Assembly: GCA_002437415.1 (NCBI GenBank)
Contig: DJPL01000042.1
Span: forward strand, 83,273 to 89,297
Origin: Ruminococcaceae bacterium UBA6413
GTDB taxonomy: Bacteria > Bacillota > Clostridia > Oscillospirales > Ruminococcaceae
DNA length: 6,025 nt
Direction of reading: 5' to 3'
The first letter of the stretch is position 1; the number at the start of each line of letters is the position of its first letter. The notes beneath the pieces are model-generated. The model saw nothing but the letters and a program-made list of their open reading frames with translations. It made no database searches and was not told the origin of the DNA. This document shows positions 5,557 to 6,025 of the stretch, piece by piece. A program made the translations under genes and the position numbers.

Positions 5557-5568
5557 GGTAACGTTACC
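5557..5568. repeat. Perfect 12-bp palindrome
   Basis: GGTAACGTTACC is fully self-complementary. It lies between the repeat unit at 5497-5534 and a small hairpin, GTGCC (5574-5578)/GGCAC (5582-5586), which is followed by CCCCTTTT. It has no gene close enough downstream to be an obvious operator. Confidence 0.4.
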
Positions 5569-5675
5569 GGCGAGTGCCGATGGCACCCCCTTTTGACGTT
5601 AGTACAGAATTAAGTTGAAATAGAAATCTGAGTTCTTAATTATAGGTTATCTATCCCTTTATTAGCACTATCACA

Positions 5676-5805
5676 ACTTGCCTCCCCTCGAAAAAGGGGA
5701 GGTGGCTTGACGGCAAGGCAAAACTGTAATTTTGAATGCTAGTGTGGGATATATCATACCGTTTTATATTCAAAAAATCTTTCTGCCGTCAAGACGGAGG
5801 GGATT
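5676..5805. mobile_element. MITE-like intergenic element with two inverted-repeat pairs
   Basis: The left part, starting CTTGCCTCCCC, forms a perfect 8-bp hairpin CCTCCCCT (5681-5688)/AGGGGAGG (5695-5702), followed by GTGGC. A second pair, TTGACGGCA (5707-5715) and TGCCGTCAA (5784-5792), is separated by 68 nt and followed by GACGGAGGGGATT. In related intergenic repeats of gut Clostridia that I recall, the second pair is close together, so the 68 nt may be an insertion or a longer variant. No transposase is present. Boundaries are estimated. Confidence 0.5.
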
Positions 5806-5832
5806 AAAATTGATAGGAGTAGATTATTTAAA

Positions 5833-5859
5833 ACGGCAATGTGTCGCTTCAAATTTGCC
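5833..5859. repeat. Diverged second copy of the 27-bp repeat
   Basis: This segment matches 5505-5531 at 23 of 27 positions, including ACGGCA at the left and TTCAAATT-GCC at the right, but has lost much of the hairpin symmetry. The related string AAACGGCACTG follows at 5911-5921, and TGTGGCA-TTT occurs twice 28 nt apart (5869 and 5897). An open frame across 5732-5926 is built from these repeats and is not a gene. Confidence 0.5.
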
Positions 5860-5922
5860 TATGATTATTGTGGCACTTTGCTATGAATATCAAAACTGTG
5901 GCATTTTATCAAACGGCACTGC

Positions 5923-5951
5923 TTGACAAAATAAAACTATAGTGATATACT
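5923..5951 (+). promoter_or_regulatory. Near-consensus sigma-A promoter for the gene at the right edge
   Basis: A perfect -35 TTGACA (5923-5928), a 17-nt spacer and -10 TATACT (5946-5951) place the start of transcription near 5958. The leader of about 46 nt includes the palindrome TTAAGCTTAA (5974-5983). Such a strong promoter implies high constitutive expression unless it is repressed. Confidence 0.85.
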
Positions 5952-6003
5952 TATGCTGTTAAAAGCGTAAAGATTAAGCTTAAGAAATGAAACGGTGAGA
6001 GTT

Positions 6004-6025
6004 ATGTATAAGGCAGTAAATACCA
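6004..6025 (+). CDS. Start of a gene cut by the window end
   Basis: Only the first seven codons are present (MYKAVNT). GGTGAG (5994-5999) lies 4 nt before the ATG, and the strong promoter at 5923-5951 precedes it at a sensible distance, so the start is credible. The product cannot be identified from this fragment. Confidence 0.55.

Noticed and set aside
5434..5922. CRISPR array or riboswitch in the repeat-rich intergenic region
   Set aside because: The repeats are few, diverged and unequally spaced, so they do not form a CRISPR array, and no riboswitch core that I know is recognisable.
5732..5926. Open frame of 64 codons on the plus strand
   Set aside because: It starts inside the MITE-like element, runs through the diverged repeats and into the -35 box of the last promoter, and has no ribosome binding site.

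Overview
The window looks like chromosomal DNA from a gut-type Clostridia member, probably Oscillospiraceae (Ruminococcus or [Eubacterium] siraeum-like). This rests on moderate GC content, strong AGGAGG-type ribosome binding sites, an intracellular GH13 glucosidase, tiny helical and acidic proteins of a clostridial flavour, and GC-rich palindromic intergenic repeats. The lineage is inferred from sequence style only.

Layout. Positions 1-152 are intergenic: a GC-rich multi-stem repeat (13-60), then a strong hairpin terminator (95-136). The minus strand from 3276 down to 153 carries five co-directional genes in transcription order: a 74-aa helical protein (3041-3265), a 112-aa protein (2682-3020), a 250-aa acidic protein with a Cys-rich tail (1915-2667), a 43-aa hydrophobic mini-protein (1762-1893), and a cytoplasmic GH13 alpha-glucosidase-type enzyme (153-1691). 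The first four have no recognisable function and are packed 14-21 nt apart. The glucosidase has its own near-consensus promoter (1730-1758) but could also receive read-through, because no terminator separates it from the cluster.

An AT-rich divergent promoter region (3277-3484) separates this cluster from a plus-strand operon: a YfcE/MJ0936-type metallophosphoesterase (3485-3982), a biotin-protein ligase without the repressor domain (3966-4727, overlapping its predecessor by 17 nt), and an uncharacterised phosphate-binding TIM-barrel-like protein (4754-5434). The plus operon is driven by a perfect extended -10 element. Its three genes are tightly coupled but have no obvious shared pathway.

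Positions 5435-5922 hold no credible gene. They are a patchwork of palindromic and diverged repeats: three related hairpin plus CAAATTCGCC-like units, a perfect 12-bp palindrome, and a MITE-like element with a CCTCCCCT/AGGGGAGG hairpin. A near-perfect sigma-A promoter at 5923-5951 then leads to the first seven codons of another gene, cut by the window end.

The least described content is the four-gene minus-strand cluster, including the mini-gene at 1762-1893, and the repeat island on the right.
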